Source: Verrucosispora sp. WMMD573 (GTDB lineage Bacteria > Actinomycetota > Actinomycetes > Mycobacteriales > Micromonosporaceae). From it: DNA of 64,000 nt. Shown one piece after another: positions 9,544 to 17,911 of the stretch. The stretch covers positions 6,138,001 through 6,202,000 of the forward strand of contig NZ_CP114901.1 in the NCBI RefSeq assembly GCF_027497175.1, given 5' to 3'. The notes under the pieces are model-generated. The model ran no database searches. It saw nothing but the letters and a program-made list of their open reading frames with translations, and had not been told where the DNA came from. How positions within the stretch are numbered: position 1 is the stretch's first letter; every line of letters starts with the position of its first letter. A program made the translations under genes and the position numbers.

Positions 9544-10899
9544 TTGACCGACGACGTCCTGGTCGTACACGGAGGCACGCCGCTGCAAGGGCGGATCCGC
9601 GTGCGCGGCGCGAAGAATCTGGTTTCCAAGGCGATGGTCGCCGCGCTGCTCGGCGACAGCCCGAGCCGGCTGTTCGACGTACCGAAGATCCGCGACGTCG
9701 AGGTCGTCCGGGGTCTGCTCGGGCTGCACGGCGTCAAGGTCACCGACGGCGTCGAGGACGGTGAGCTGGTCTTCGACCCGGCCAACGTGGAAAGCGCCAG
9801 CACCGACCAGATCAACGTGCACGCCGGCTCCAGCCGGATCCCGATCCTGTTCTGCGGGCCGCTGCTGCACCGCCTCGGGCACGCCTTCATTCCGGACCTC
9901 GGCGGCTGCCACATCGGGCCCCGGCCGATCGACTTCCACCTGCAGGCGCTGCGCGAGTTCGGTGCGACTGTCGACAAGACCCCCGAAGGGCTGCACCTGT
10001 CCGCCCCGAACGGGCTGCACGGCACCAAGTTCGCGCTGCCCTACCCGAGTGTGGGCGCGACCGAGCAGGTGCTGCTGACCGCGGTGATGGCCGAGGGCGT
10101 CACCGAGCTGCGCAACGCGGCGGTGGAGCCGGAGATCGTCGACCTGATCTGTGTCCTGCAGAAGATGGGCGCGATCATCAAGGTGCACACCGACCGGGTG
10201 ATCGAGATCCAGGGCGTACCGAAGCTGCACGGTTACACCCACCGGCCCATCCCGGACCGGATCGAGGCGGCGAGTTGGGCGGCGGCGGCACTGGCCACCC
10301 GTGGCCACGTCGAGGTGCTCGGTGCGGAGCAGGCCGACATGATGACCTTCCTGAACGTCTTCCGCTCGGTCGGCGGCGAGTACGAGGTGACCGACACCCG
10401 TCCGCCCCGGCCCGGACAGCCGGGTCAGGAGGGCGGCATCCGCTTCTGGCACCCGGGCGGCGAACTCCAAGCCACCGCGCTGGAGACCGACGTGCACCCG
10501 GGCTTCATGACCGACTGGCAGCAACCGCTGGTGGTGGCCCTGACCCAGGCTCGCGGGCTGTCCATCGTCCACGAGACGGTCTACGAGCAGCGGCTCGGCT
10601 ACACCGAGGCGCTGAACTCGATGGGTGCGAACATCCAGGTCTACCGGGACTGCCTGGGCGGCACCCCGTGCCGCTTCGGCCGGCGTAACTTCAAGCACTC
10701 CGCCGTGATCGCCGGTCCGAGCAAGCTGCACGCCGCCGACCTGGTCATTCCCGACCTGCGGGCGGGCTTCAGCCACCTGATCGCCGCGCTGGCCGCCGAG
10801 GGCACCTCCCGGGTCTACGGCGTCGACCTGATCAACCGGGGGTACGAGGACTTCGAGGCCAAGCTCGCCGATCTGGGCGCGCAGGTGGAACGGCCGTAG
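9544..10899 (+). CDS. murA: UDP-N-acetylglucosamine 1-carboxyvinyltransferase
   Basis: First committed step of peptidoglycan precursor synthesis (enolpyruvyl transfer from PEP), cytoplasmic. 451 residues from TTG 9544, which has GGAGG five bases upstream and begins MTDDVLVVHGG; an in-frame ATG at 9427 would add 39 residues unlike the family. Catalytic residues: Lys-Asn in RGAKNLVSKAM, Cys in GGCHIGPRPID, Asp in MTDWQQPL, Arg in DLRAGFSHL. Having Cys and not the mycobacterial Asp at the active site predicts fosfomycin sensitivity. An insertion around residues 275-300 (rich in Pro/Gly) makes it longer than the usual 420. A second murA may exist elsewhere. Confidence 0.93.
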   Translation: MTDDVLVVHGGTPLQGRIRVRGAKNLVSKAMVAALLGDSPSRLFDVPKIRDVEVVRGLLGLHGVKVTDGVEDGELVFDPANVESASTDQINVHAGSSRIPILFCGPLLHRLGHAFIPDLGGCHIGPRPIDFHLQALREFGATVDKTPEGLHLSAPNGLHGTKFALPYPSVGATEQVLLTAVMAEGVTELRNAAVEPEIVDLICVLQKMGAIIKVHTDRVIEIQGVPKLHGYTHRPIPDRIEAASWAAAALATRGHVEVLGAEQADMMTFLNVFRSVGGEYEVTDTRPPRPGQPGQEGGIRFWHPGGELQATALETDVHPGFMTDWQQPLVVALTQARGLSIVHETVYEQRLGYTEALNSMGANIQVYRDCLGGTPCRFGRRNFKHSAVIAGPSKLHAADLVIPDLRAGFSHLIAALAAEGTSRVYGVDLINRGYEDFEAKLADLGAQVERP

Positions 10900-10964
10900 T
10901 CGGCTCGACGCCGCCGCCGCGCGTTCGCCTGCACCGCGATGTGCACCGGCCGCGCGGCGTTGGC

Positions 10965-10970
10965 TACCCT
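10965..10970 (+). promoter_or_regulatory. Leaderless-type -10 box (TACCCT)
   Basis: TACCCT is followed by 6 bases and then the GTG at 10977, deciding that start over the in-frame ATG at 10941. Confidence 0.5.
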
Positions 10971-10976
10971 TGCCGC

Positions 10977-11582
10977 GTGCCGTCGCTGTTTCGTCGCAAG
11001 TCCGCCGACCTCGCCGATCCCGCCACCGAGCCGCTGACCCCGGCGCAGGAGGAGGCGGCCGAGGCGGCACGGTCCCGTGCCTACACCCCGGCCAAGGGAC
11101 GGGAGACGCCGAAACGACCCGTCACCGGCCGTCGGCCCGCCGGGGCGACGAAGCCGCTGAGCAAGGACGAGGCGAAAGCGCAGCGCCGGCAACGACGCGC
11201 CGAGGCGGCTGCGGAGTTCCGGCGGGAGGGCGGTCCCCGTGACCGGGGTCCGGAGCGGTTGCTGGCCCGCAACGTCGTCGACTCCCGGCGTACCGTCGGC
11301 ACCTGGTTCTTTGGTGGCGCCCTGGTGGTGCTGATCGGCTCCAACCAGGCGATGCCGCCGGTGATCCGGCTGGCCTCGAACCTGCTCTGGGGCGCGCTGG
11401 CGCTGGGGGTGGTGGTCGACTCGGTGCTCATCTCGCGCAGGATCTCCAAGCTGGTCCGCGAGCGCTTCCCGAACTCCACCCAGCGGATGGGGTCGCTCTA
11501 CCTCTACGCGATCATGCGGTCGATCACCTTCCGCAAGCTGCGTACGCCGGAGCCGCGGGTCGCCATCGGCGACCAGGTCTGA
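10977..11582 (+). CDS. DUF3043 membrane protein
   Basis: A 201-residue protein of the actinobacterial DUF3043 family (Rv2206-like by sequence style and by location beside glycerate kinase). The first ~100 residues are charged and partly coiled (TPAQEEAAEAARSRAY; DEAKAQRRQRRAEAAAEF). Two transmembrane segments follow (about residues 108-122 and 135-155). The C-terminus is basic and cytoplasmic-looking. Function is unknown. The GTG start opens with VPSLFRRKS, typical of the family. Confidence 0.85.
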   Translation: MPSLFRRKSADLADPATEPLTPAQEEAAEAARSRAYTPAKGRETPKRPVTGRRPAGATKPLSKDEAKAQRRQRRAEAAAEFRREGGPRDRGPERLLARNVVDSRRTVGTWFFGGALVVLIGSNQAMPPVIRLASNLLWGALALGVVVDSVLISRRISKLVRERFPNSTQRMGSLYLYAIMRSITFRKLRTPEPRVAIGDQV

Positions 11583-11607
11583 CCGCGACCCCAGACGCGA
11601 CCGAGCA

Positions 11608-11635
11608 AGGTGCCAGGTCCGCGAACCGGGCACCT
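11608..11635 (+). terminator. Terminator hairpin after the DUF3043 gene
   Basis: An 11-bp stem (AGGTGCCAGGT with ACCGGGCACCT, one mismatch) on a 6-base loop, 26 bases after the stop codon. Confidence 0.65.
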
Positions 11636-11719
11636 CCGCCACGCTGGCGCTGTCCCGCCCCTCGGCGCGGCGGCCGCGACGGGCGGCTGACGGTGGGTGC
11701 AGCATCGTCGGAAGTCCGA

Positions 11720-11770
11720 TACCGGCATAGGGATAAATGTCCGGATCAATAGGATAACGTTTGGGTTGAT
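11720..11770. other. AT-rich island, probable promoter region
   Basis: This ~50-base stretch (ATAGGGATAAATG, AATAGGATAACGTTTGGG) is far more AT-rich than its surroundings and precedes the short ORFs that lead to the WG-repeat gene. TAGGAT (11750-11755) and TAACGT (11755-11760) are candidate -10 boxes for rightward transcription. The 11636-11719 bases around it show nothing gene-like. Confidence 0.4.
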
Positions 11771-11782
11771 GAGGGTGCCGCA

Positions 11783-11905
11783 GTGGCGGTGACCGAGCCC
11801 GCGCCGCTACCCTCCTTGCGCAGCCATTCGGTGCCCGGACGAGCGATTTTGCCGGCCTCCGGGGTGCCCAGCGCGACCATTTCCGACGAGGTGACATCGC
11901 CGTGA
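11783..11905 (+). CDS. Possible short ORF upstream of the WG-repeat gene
   Basis: A GTG ORF of 40 codons (begins VAVTEPAPLPSL) whose stop overlaps the GTG of the next short ORF as GTGA. It has no recognisable domain. The stop-start chain suggests it may be translated as part of a coupled leader, but conservation cannot be tested here. Confidence 0.3.
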   Translation: MAVTEPAPLPSLRSHSVPGRAILPASGVPSATISDEVTSP

Positions 11906-12093
11906 GCGAGCGGACGCGAGCCGACCACCGGGGCGCGACCGTGAGCGAGCGGGCGCCGGCCCTGGGTTCTGGCACGTGCCGGAGCGGCGGGCTCGATCAT
12001 TGCGGTTCCGCCGGGCGGGCTCGGCAGGTTCCTGTCGTGACTGGCGCCGCCGCCCGGCGGCGTCCCGGCCGCAGCGACAGGTCCGGCGGATGA
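11902..12093 (+). CDS. Possible short ORF coupled to the WG-repeat gene
   Basis: A 63-codon GTG ORF (MSERTRADHRGATVSERA at the start) that overlaps both neighbours: GTGA at its start and ATGA at its end, where the WG-repeat gene begins. The bases GTGAGCGAGCGG occur at its start and, as GTGAGCGAGCGGG, again at 11941, which suggests a small repeated element. No function is suggested. Confidence 0.35.
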   Translation: MSERTRADHRGATVSERAPALGSGTCRSGGLDHCGSAGRARQVPVVTGAAARRRPGRSDRSGG

Positions 12094-15000
12094 GTCGCGG
12101 CTACGCCGACCGGTGGCACGATCCCGCGGAGCCATCCTGGGTCGTCGAGCCGACGAGCGAGTGGCATCCGCAGTTCCCTGGCCAGCGTTATCCGGGTGAC
12201 ATCGGCGCCGAGCACCAGCCACCTTCCGTCAGAGGTCGAGCGAGCGCCGTCGGACGCGCCGAGGTGCCGCCGCTCGCGCCGACCCGACCCGACGGCACGT
12301 ACGTCGGCCGGTCCTGGGACGACGAGCCGGATGGCTGGCCGGGCCGGCACGAGGTACCCGGCCGGCGGGCCACCGACGGCCACGACGGTTCGCCACCGTA
12401 CGACCGGTCGTTGCCGCCCGACTCCCGGTCCGAACGGAGCCGGCCCGACAGACGACGCTCGCCGTACGGTGAGCCCGCCCGGGGTCGCGACGGGATCGTC
12501 TGGTCGGACGTCGGTCCGCAGGGTGCCGGCGCACCGCCGCGCCGCGACCAGCGCGAACCGGATCGGTACGTCGACCGACGCGACCAGCACGAACCCGACC
12601 GCTTTCCCGACCGACGCGACCCGGACCGCCGCCGTGACCAGCGTGACCCGGACCGGTACGCGCGACGCGCCCCCGAACGGCACGCCCGGCAGGAGCCCGA
12701 ACGGCGTGACCCGGACCGCCACGACAACCGATACCCGCGCCCCGAGCCAGAGCGACGGGGCCAGCGCGAACCCGCGCCGTACCCGGACCGGCAGCGCCGT
12801 CGCGCCGAGCCGGCTGGCCGCGACGACTACCGACGCGGGGCACCGGTGTCCCCGGCTCCCCGTCCAGAACCCGGCTGGGCTGCCGAGGTGGACGAGGAGA
12901 CGCGGCGGCCCGCCGCCGCAGACCGCCCGGTGGAGGGTGCCGACCGTCGGGCACCCGAGGACGCCCCGCGCCCTCGCTACCAGTGGAGCCACCACCCGGG
13001 GCAACCGAACCGCACCGACGGCCCGCTGGTGGACGGCTACCGCACCGACTTTGTCGGTGGCGACGATCCGGACGCCGCGCCGTACCCGGACGGCTTTGTC
13101 GACCATGAGCCGATTCCGGCCGCGTCCGACGAATGGGTCCGCCCGGATCGGGCGCCCCGTCGGAGACGCCCCGAGCAGCCGACACCGGATCAGCAGGCGT
13201 ATGGTGCCGCGCCGCGTGGCGACCTGCCGTGGCCCGCGCCCGGACCGCTGCGTCCGAGCAGCGGGCGGGACCACCGCGAGTACCAGCGGCCTGCACCGCA
13301 GGAGCAGGACGCCGACCGGCGACCGAGCGGCGCACCGGACGGTCCCGGCCCGGAACGGTTCGTCGAACGGCCCGCCGCCACGCTGCCCGACCCCGAGCGG
13401 CCGGTCTCCGCGGCACCCGACCAGGATCCACGCCGCCGTCACCTGTCGGTGGTGTCGGACCACCCCGTCTCCCCTGCTCCGGAACGGGATCGTCCGGTGT
13501 CTCCGGCAGCCGGCCGTGCCCGGCCCGTCTCCCCGGCTCCGCACCACCCCCAGCCGGAGATCGACCGCCCGCAACGGAGCCGCCCCGCCGCTGCCGGGGA
13601 CCGGAGCGACAGCTACCTGCCGGGCCAGGACCGTGGCCCCACCGGGCGTCCCGAGCGGAGCCGGTCCGACCTTCCCGGCCAGAACCGGGACCGGCCCGCC
13701 GTCGCCTCCGGTGCCGACCGGGCCCCGGTAGGGGACGCGGTCCGGCCGGCACCCCTGCACCAGCACGAGGTGCGTCCCGCGCCGTTGCACGAGCACCAGG
13801 TCCGGCCGGCACCCCTGCACGACCAGCCGGTCGTCGCCTCGCCACCACCGGCCCCGGCACCCTCGGTGGCCGCCACACCATCCGCCACCCCACCGCCGGC
13901 CCGCCCCGTCTCCGCCCCACCGACCCCCGCACCACTACCCCACCGGCCGGTCTCCGCACCGCCCACCCACCGGCCGGTCTCCGCACCGCCCACCCACCGG
14001 CCGGTCTCCGCACCGCCCACCCACCGGCCGGTCTCCGCGCCGCCAGCTCCACCGCCGGTCTCCGCACCGCCGATCCACCATTCGCCCGTTGACCCGGATC
14101 CGACGTCTGCCGCCGTCTCCGCACCACCCGAGTCGAACGTGCCTGCGCCCTCGGGGCGGAAGTCCTGGGGCGGCACCGGCCCGGTGCCGGTCGGACCAGC
14201 GCCGATGGGACACCCCGACCGAACCGGCCGCGATCCCGGGCTGCCGGACACACCGGCGGCCCGCCAGCCCAGCCGGTACGTTCCGCCAGCACCCGAGCCG
14301 CCCGCGCCCACCCGCCCCGCCGCTGAGGGACCGCAGAGCTGGTTCGGGCCCGCCGCCGAGCCGGCTGCTGCGACGCCCGCCGCCACACCGTCTGCGGCGC
14401 AGCCCGCAGCACCCGGCACCGCTCCGCTCGCCGATCCCGCGCCGGCATCGTCCACCCTCCCCGCGCCGAACCGCCCCGCCGCACCGAATCTCGCGCCGCT
14501 CGACGTCGACGCCCCCGAGCGGCCGATCTCGGCATCACCCGTCTCCGCACCGCCGCCAGCCGATCGGCCAGCCGTCACTCCACCGGCATCGGCGTCGCCG
14601 ATTCCGTCGCCTCCCGTCCCGACATCTCCCGTCTCCGCACCACCCGGTCACGCACCGTCCGGTCAAGCGGCACCCACCTCCGCACCCCCCGGCCACACAC
14701 CCCCCGGCCACACACCGGCCGGTCACGCGGCACCCGTCGCCGCGCCGCCCGCCGAGCCCGGCCCCGGCGTGCCGGTCTCGGCCGCGCCGGTGTCGGCACC
14801 GCCGGTCTCCCGGCCACCAGGCGACCCCGGCCCGTCGGATGACCAGGCTCAGGTCGGGCAGCGCATGGAGCCCGGCACCGGCGAAGGGATTGGCACCGAG
14901 GAATCCGGTGACGCCGCCGAGCCTCCGGCCGACACCTCGCCCGGTGACATCGGTGGCGGGACACCACCGGGTGATGACCCTGGCCCGCTCGACGCGACGC

Positions 15001-16385
15001 TCGCCACCCCCGCGGAATCCGGCCCACCCGCCGACGGCGAGCGGGGCACCGAGGACGCGGCGGACAGCGAGCCCGTACCCGAGCCGCCGACCGATCCCGA
15101 ACAGGTGTTGGCGAACTTCCGCTGGCGCCTCGACCCGGTGACCCTGCGTGAGATCGTGGACGACCCGGAGGAGCTGCGGGAGGTACGGGAGCGGCTCACC
15201 GAGAAGCTCGCCTCGGCGCTGGACAACCGATCCCGGGCCCGGCTGCTGAGTCTGCGCGCGGTGGCCTCACGGGTCCTCGACCACCTGGACGACGCGCTGG
15301 ACGACGGCCGGATGGCGCTCACCTACGCCGAGGCGACCGGGGAGTTGCGGCGGGCCGCGCTCGCCCAGGCCCGGTTGGCCCACGTGCTGCGCTGGCGGGG
15401 CGAGTTCGCCGAGGCCGATCGGCTGTTCGCGGAGGCCAACTCGGTCGAGCTACCCGACCGACTCCGCGCCGCGCTGCACGAGCACTCGGCCCGCTGCTGC
15501 TACGACCAGGGCCGGCTGATGGAGGCGTGCCATCACTTCGAGCGGGCTCTCGACCTGCGTGGCGAGCAGGATGCCGAGTTGCTGGCTCGGGTCCGTGCCG
15601 GCCTCGACGCGGTGGCCGCCCGCGCCGAGGAGCGCGGATTCGGGCCGTACCCGCGCAGTTGGGACGAGGTGTTGGAGCGTGACCGGGCGCCGGTGCCGGC
15701 ACGCGACGGCGACCAGGGCCTGTGGGGCTACGCGGACGCCGACGGCGACATGGTGGTGCCCGCCCGGTACGCGGAGGCACAGCCGTTCCGGGATGGCCTG
15801 GCCTGGGTACGCGGTCCGCAGAGCGACCGATGGTCGTTGATCAACCTGGCCGGCGAGACGGTGCTCGGGCCGACCTACCTGGCGGCCCGGCCGTTCTCCG
15901 ACGGCCTGGCGTGGGTGGTGCGGGACGAGAGCGGCTGGCACGCCGTCGACCCCACCGGTGCGGTGGCGGTACCGCCGGGTTTCGCCGACGTGCGGCCCTT
16001 CCACAAGGGCGTGGCCGTGGTACGCCGAGAGGGTTGGGGTGCCGTCGACCGCACCGGCCGGATCGTGGTCCCCACCCGCTACCACGGCTTCCACACCACG
16101 TTGGCCGACGGTCACTATGTCGACGGCTTCACCGAGGAGGGGCTGGCCGTGGTGGATCTGGCTGGCCGCAAGGGTGTGGTGGACCGTGGCGGGCAGGTGA
16201 TCGTCGCACCGGCGCATCCGGCGTTGTTGATTCACCCGGTCGCCTTCCTCGCCACCAACAGCGCCGGGAACTGGGGTGCCTTGGACCGGCGAGGCGAGTC
16301 GTTGATCGACCCGATGTTCCAGCACCCGAGCGCGGTCGTGGCCGAGATCGACGGGTTGCTCGCCGACGCCAATCCGGTGCTCTGA
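12090..16385 (+). CDS. Giant Pro-rich protein with TPR-like and WG-repeat C-terminus
   Basis: A 1431-residue protein in three parts. Residues 1 to ~1000 are disordered and rich in Arg/Asp/Pro at first (RDPDR, QREPDRY repeats) and then in Pro/Ala/Ser, with about twenty PVSAPP-type motifs. Residues ~1000-1190 form a helical TPR-like region (PEELREVRERLTEKLASAL; ARLAHVLRWRGEFAEADRLF). From ~1210 there are about six WG repeats (GLWGYADADGDMVVPARY, GWHAVDPTGAVAVPP, GWGAVDRTGRIVVPTRY, NWGALDRRGESLIDP). No signal peptide is evident at the ATG chosen, which begins MSRGYADRWHDP. WG repeats usually mediate protein or peptidoglycan contacts; the role here is unknown. Long antisense frames inside are artefacts of codon bias. 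Confidence 0.85.
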   Translation: MSRGYADRWHDPAEPSWVVEPTSEWHPQFPGQRYPGDIGAEHQPPSVRGRASAVGRAEVPPLAPTRPDGTYVGRSWDDEPDGWPGRHEVPGRRATDGHDGSPPYDRSLPPDSRSERSRPDRRRSPYGEPARGRDGIVWSDVGPQGAGAPPRRDQREPDRYVDRRDQHEPDRFPDRRDPDRRRDQRDPDRYARRAPERHARQEPERRDPDRHDNRYPRPEPERRGQREPAPYPDRQRRRAEPAGRDDYRRGAPVSPAPRPEPGWAAEVDEETRRPAAADRPVEGADRRAPEDAPRPRYQWSHHPGQPNRTDGPLVDGYRTDFVGGDDPDAAPYPDGFVDHEPIPAASDEWVRPDRAPRRRRPEQPTPDQQAYGAAPRGDLPWPAPGPLRPSSGRDHREYQRPAPQEQDADRRPSGAPDGPGPERFVERPAATLPDPERPVSAAPDQDPRRRHLSVVSDHPVSPAPERDRPVSPAAGRARPVSPAPHHPQPEIDRPQRSRPAAAGDRSDSYLPGQDRGPTGRPERSRSDLPGQNRDRPAVASGADRAPVGDAVRPAPLHQHEVRPAPLHEHQVRPAPLHDQPVVASPPPAPAPSVAATPSATPPPARPVSAPPTPAPLPHRPVSAPPTHRPVSAPPTHRPVSAPPTHRPVSAPPAPPPVSAPPIHHSPVDPDPTSAAVSAPPESNVPAPSGRKSWGGTGPVPVGPAPMGHPDRTGRDPGLPDTPAARQPSRYVPPAPEPPAPTRPAAEGPQSWFGPAAEPAAATPAATPSAAQPAAPGTAPLADPAPASSTLPAPNRPAAPNLAPLDVDAPERPISASPVSAPPPADRPAVTPPASASPIPSPPVPTSPVSAPPGHAPSGQAAPTSAPPGHTPPGHTPAGHAAPVAAPPAEPGPGVPVSAAPVSAPPVSRPPGDPGPSDDQAQVGQRMEPGTGEGIGTEESGDAAEPPADTSPGDIGGGTPPGDDPGPLDATLATPAESGPPADGERGTEDAADSEPVPEPPTDPEQVLANFRWRLDPVTLREIVDDPEELREVRERLTEKLASALDNRSRARLLSLRAVASRVLDHLDDALDDGRMALTYAEATGELRRAALAQARLAHVLRWRGEFAEADRLFAEANSVELPDRLRAALHEHSARCCYDQGRLMEACHHFERALDLRGEQDAELLARVRAGLDAVAARAEERGFGPYPRSWDEVLERDRAPVPARDGDQGLWGYADADGDMVVPARYAEAQPFRDGLAWVRGPQSDRWSLINLAGETVLGPTYLAARPFSDGLAWVVRDESGWHAVDPTGAVAVPPGFADVRPFHKGVAVVRREGWGAVDRTGRIVVPTRYHGFHTTLADGHYVDGFTEEGLAVVDLAGRKGVVDRGGQVIVAPAHPALLIHPVAFLATNSAGNWGALDRRGESLIDPMFQHPSAVVAEIDGLLADANPVL
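13941..14035 (+). repeat. 27-bp tandem repeat inside the WG-repeat gene
   Basis: About three and a half identical 27-bp units beginning CACCGGCCGGTCTCCGCACC, each coding the nine-residue unit PVSAPPTHR. The near-identity at DNA level suggests recent slippage. Confidence 0.85.
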
Positions 16386-16568
16386 GAGGGTCCTTCGCGG
16401 AGGCCAAGCCCTACTGCGCCGGCTCGGACGACGACCGGCCGGGCTGTCGCGACAGCACGGGCGTCGGCCAGGATCAGGCCGACGTCTTCGACCGCGTCCG
16501 GGCGTGGTGGGGCCGGGCCTGACCGGTCTTGGGTCCCCGCGACTCGTCCCAGCGGGTGCCGACGGCGC

Positions 16569-17093
16569 TCACGGCACTGGCCGGTGGGTCGGTTGGCCGG
16601 CGTGGCCGGTCGGCTGTTGACCGGGCGGCGGTCCCAGCAGCTCGATCCCGTGCCGCGCGGAGGCGTGTCCGAGCGCGGCCGGATCGATCGGCGCCGGGTC
16701 CGGCAGCCGGCGTTCGAGCGCCGGCACCCCGACGTCGGCGACGTACTCCTCGAAGCCGGCGGGGGTGGTCAGTTGCAGCACCCGCAGCGGTTCGTCGGGA
16801 CCGACCACGAAGGTGTGCGGCAGACCCGCCGGCAGCAGCACGAAGTCACCAGGTACGGCGGTCAGCACCGCTTCGCCGCAGTGGAACGTGGCGGTGCCGG
16901 ACAGCAGGTAGAACATCTCGTCCTCGACCTGGTGCCGGTGCAGTGGCGGAGCGAAGCCGGGCGGGTTGACGAACTCCACAGCGGTGAGCCGCCCACCGGT
17001 CTGCGCACCTGTCGCCTTGACGGTGACCAGATTGCCCAGGAACCAGTACGCCTCCCCCTCGTCGGACCGACGTACGAACGGATGGACGGACAT
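16569..17093 (-). CDS. Cupin-domain protein
   Basis: A 174-residue single-cupin protein. Motif 1 is PPLHRHQVEDEMFYLLSGTA (His, His, Glu metal ligands at about residues 52-58) and motif 2 is GDFVLLPAGLPHTFVV with the second His. It could be a small dioxygenase, an isomerase or a binding protein; the sequence does not decide. The ATG at 17093 follows GGGAGG by four bases. Divergent from a TetR regulator with operator-like palindromes between, so it is the probable target of that regulator. Confidence 0.85.
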   Translation of the reverse strand: MSVHPFVRRSDEGEAYWFLGNLVTVKATGAQTGGRLTAVEFVNPPGFAPPLHRHQVEDEMFYLLSGTATFHCGEAVLTAVPGDFVLLPAGLPHTFVVGPDEPLRVLQLTTPAGFEEYVADVGVPALERRLPDPAPIDPAALGHASARHGIELLGPPPGQQPTGHAGQPTHRPVP

Positions 17094-17132
17094 GACGCCT
17101 CCCAGGGACGACAGACTCAAGCGGACCACCAG

Positions 17133-17161
17133 CTATTGGATAGTTGTCAGCTATTCGATAG
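17133..17161. promoter_or_regulatory. Two CTAT-N3-ATAG palindromes, probable TetR operator
   Basis: CTATTGGATAG (17133-17143) and CTATTCGATAG (17151-17161) have centres 18 bases apart in the divergent cupin/TetR intergenic region. The second extends to AGCTATTCGATAGCT. They would cover the promoters of both genes. Confidence 0.65.
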
Positions 17162-17185
17162 CTGGGTGTCTAGTGAATACATTGC

Positions 17186-17191
17186 TAGTAT
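17186..17191 (+). promoter_or_regulatory. -10 box (TAGTAT) close to the TetR start
   Basis: TAGTAT lies 9 bases before the ATG at 17201, giving a leaderless or nearly leaderless message. Confidence 0.45.
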
Positions 17192-17200
17192 GACGACGCC

Positions 17201-17866
17201 ATGGATGAAGTCAAGGACGGAAAACCGACCCGGCCGTACCGGTCCCGGATCCGTGAGGAGAACGCCCGCCGCACCCGGCAGGCCGTGGTCGCGGCGGCGA
17301 CCGACCTCTTCGTCGCGCGGGGTTACACGGCCACCTCGCTGGCCGACGTGGCCGCCGCAGCGGGAGTGGCCAGGCCCACCGTGTTCGCCGCGTTCGGCTC
17401 CAAGGCGGCGCTGCTGCGTCAGGTGCTCGACGAGGCGCTCGCCGGCGACGACGAGCCGGTGCCGGTGGCGCAACGCCCTTGGTACCGGCCGGTCTGGGAG
17501 GCGACCACCGGGGGCGAGGTACTCGACGCCTACGCCGGGGTGTGCACCATGATCGGCGGACGGACCGCCCGGGTGTTCGAGACCGTGCGACGCGCCGCCG
17601 ACAGCGGCCCCGAGGTGGCCGAGGTCTGGCAGACGCTGCTCCGCAACCGTCGGCTCGGCGCCACGATGGTGGTCGAGCGGGTGTGCGCCCTGGGCGGGCC
17701 GCTGCGCCAGGGCGCCGACATCGAGGCCGCCATCGACGAGGTGTGGTTCTACAACGACCCGGCGCACTACGGCGCGCTGGTGTTGGCGCGTGGCTGGCCC
17801 GAGGAGGTTTTCCGGCACTGGCTCGGCCGCAGCCTGCGCCACGCGCTGTTGTCGCACCCCGACTGA
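17201..17866 (+). CDS. TetR-family transcriptional regulator
   Basis: A 221-residue regulator. The N-terminal HTH region spans about residues 22-70 (TRQAVVAAATDLFVARGY, TSLADVAAAAGVARPTVFAAF). The C-terminal ligand-binding part is all-helical with no recognised ligand signature. It is divergent from the cupin gene, and two palindromes between them are likely its operators. Followed after 45 bases by an aldo/keto reductase with its own promoter. Confidence 0.93.
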   Translation: MDEVKDGKPTRPYRSRIREENARRTRQAVVAAATDLFVARGYTATSLADVAAAAGVARPTVFAAFGSKAALLRQVLDEALAGDDEPVPVAQRPWYRPVWEATTGGEVLDAYAGVCTMIGGRTARVFETVRRAADSGPEVAEVWQTLLRNRRLGATMVVERVCALGGPLRQGADIEAAIDEVWFYNDPAHYGALVLARGWPEEVFRHWLGRSLRHALLSHPD

Positions 17867-17899
17867 TCACCGTCCCCTGCCGGGTGCACCCCGGCGGGC

Positions 17900-17905
17900 T
17901 AGGGT
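17900..17905 (+). promoter_or_regulatory. Leaderless-type -10 box (TAGGGT)
   Basis: TAGGGT is followed by 6 bases and the ATG at 17912. Confidence 0.55.
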
Positions 17906-17911
17906 CAGAGC

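Noticed and set aside
11997..14578. Very long minus-strand ORFs (up to 773 codons) opposite the WG-repeat gene
   Set aside because: They have the composition of an antisense shadow (Arg/Gly/Val runs), no ribosome site or domain, and vanish where the sense protein leaves its low-complexity region.
16386..16522. Possible small gene after the WG-repeat protein (ends FDRVRAWWGRA)
   Set aside because: The frame has protein-like composition but no start codon or ribosome site between the upstream stop and the putative coding part.
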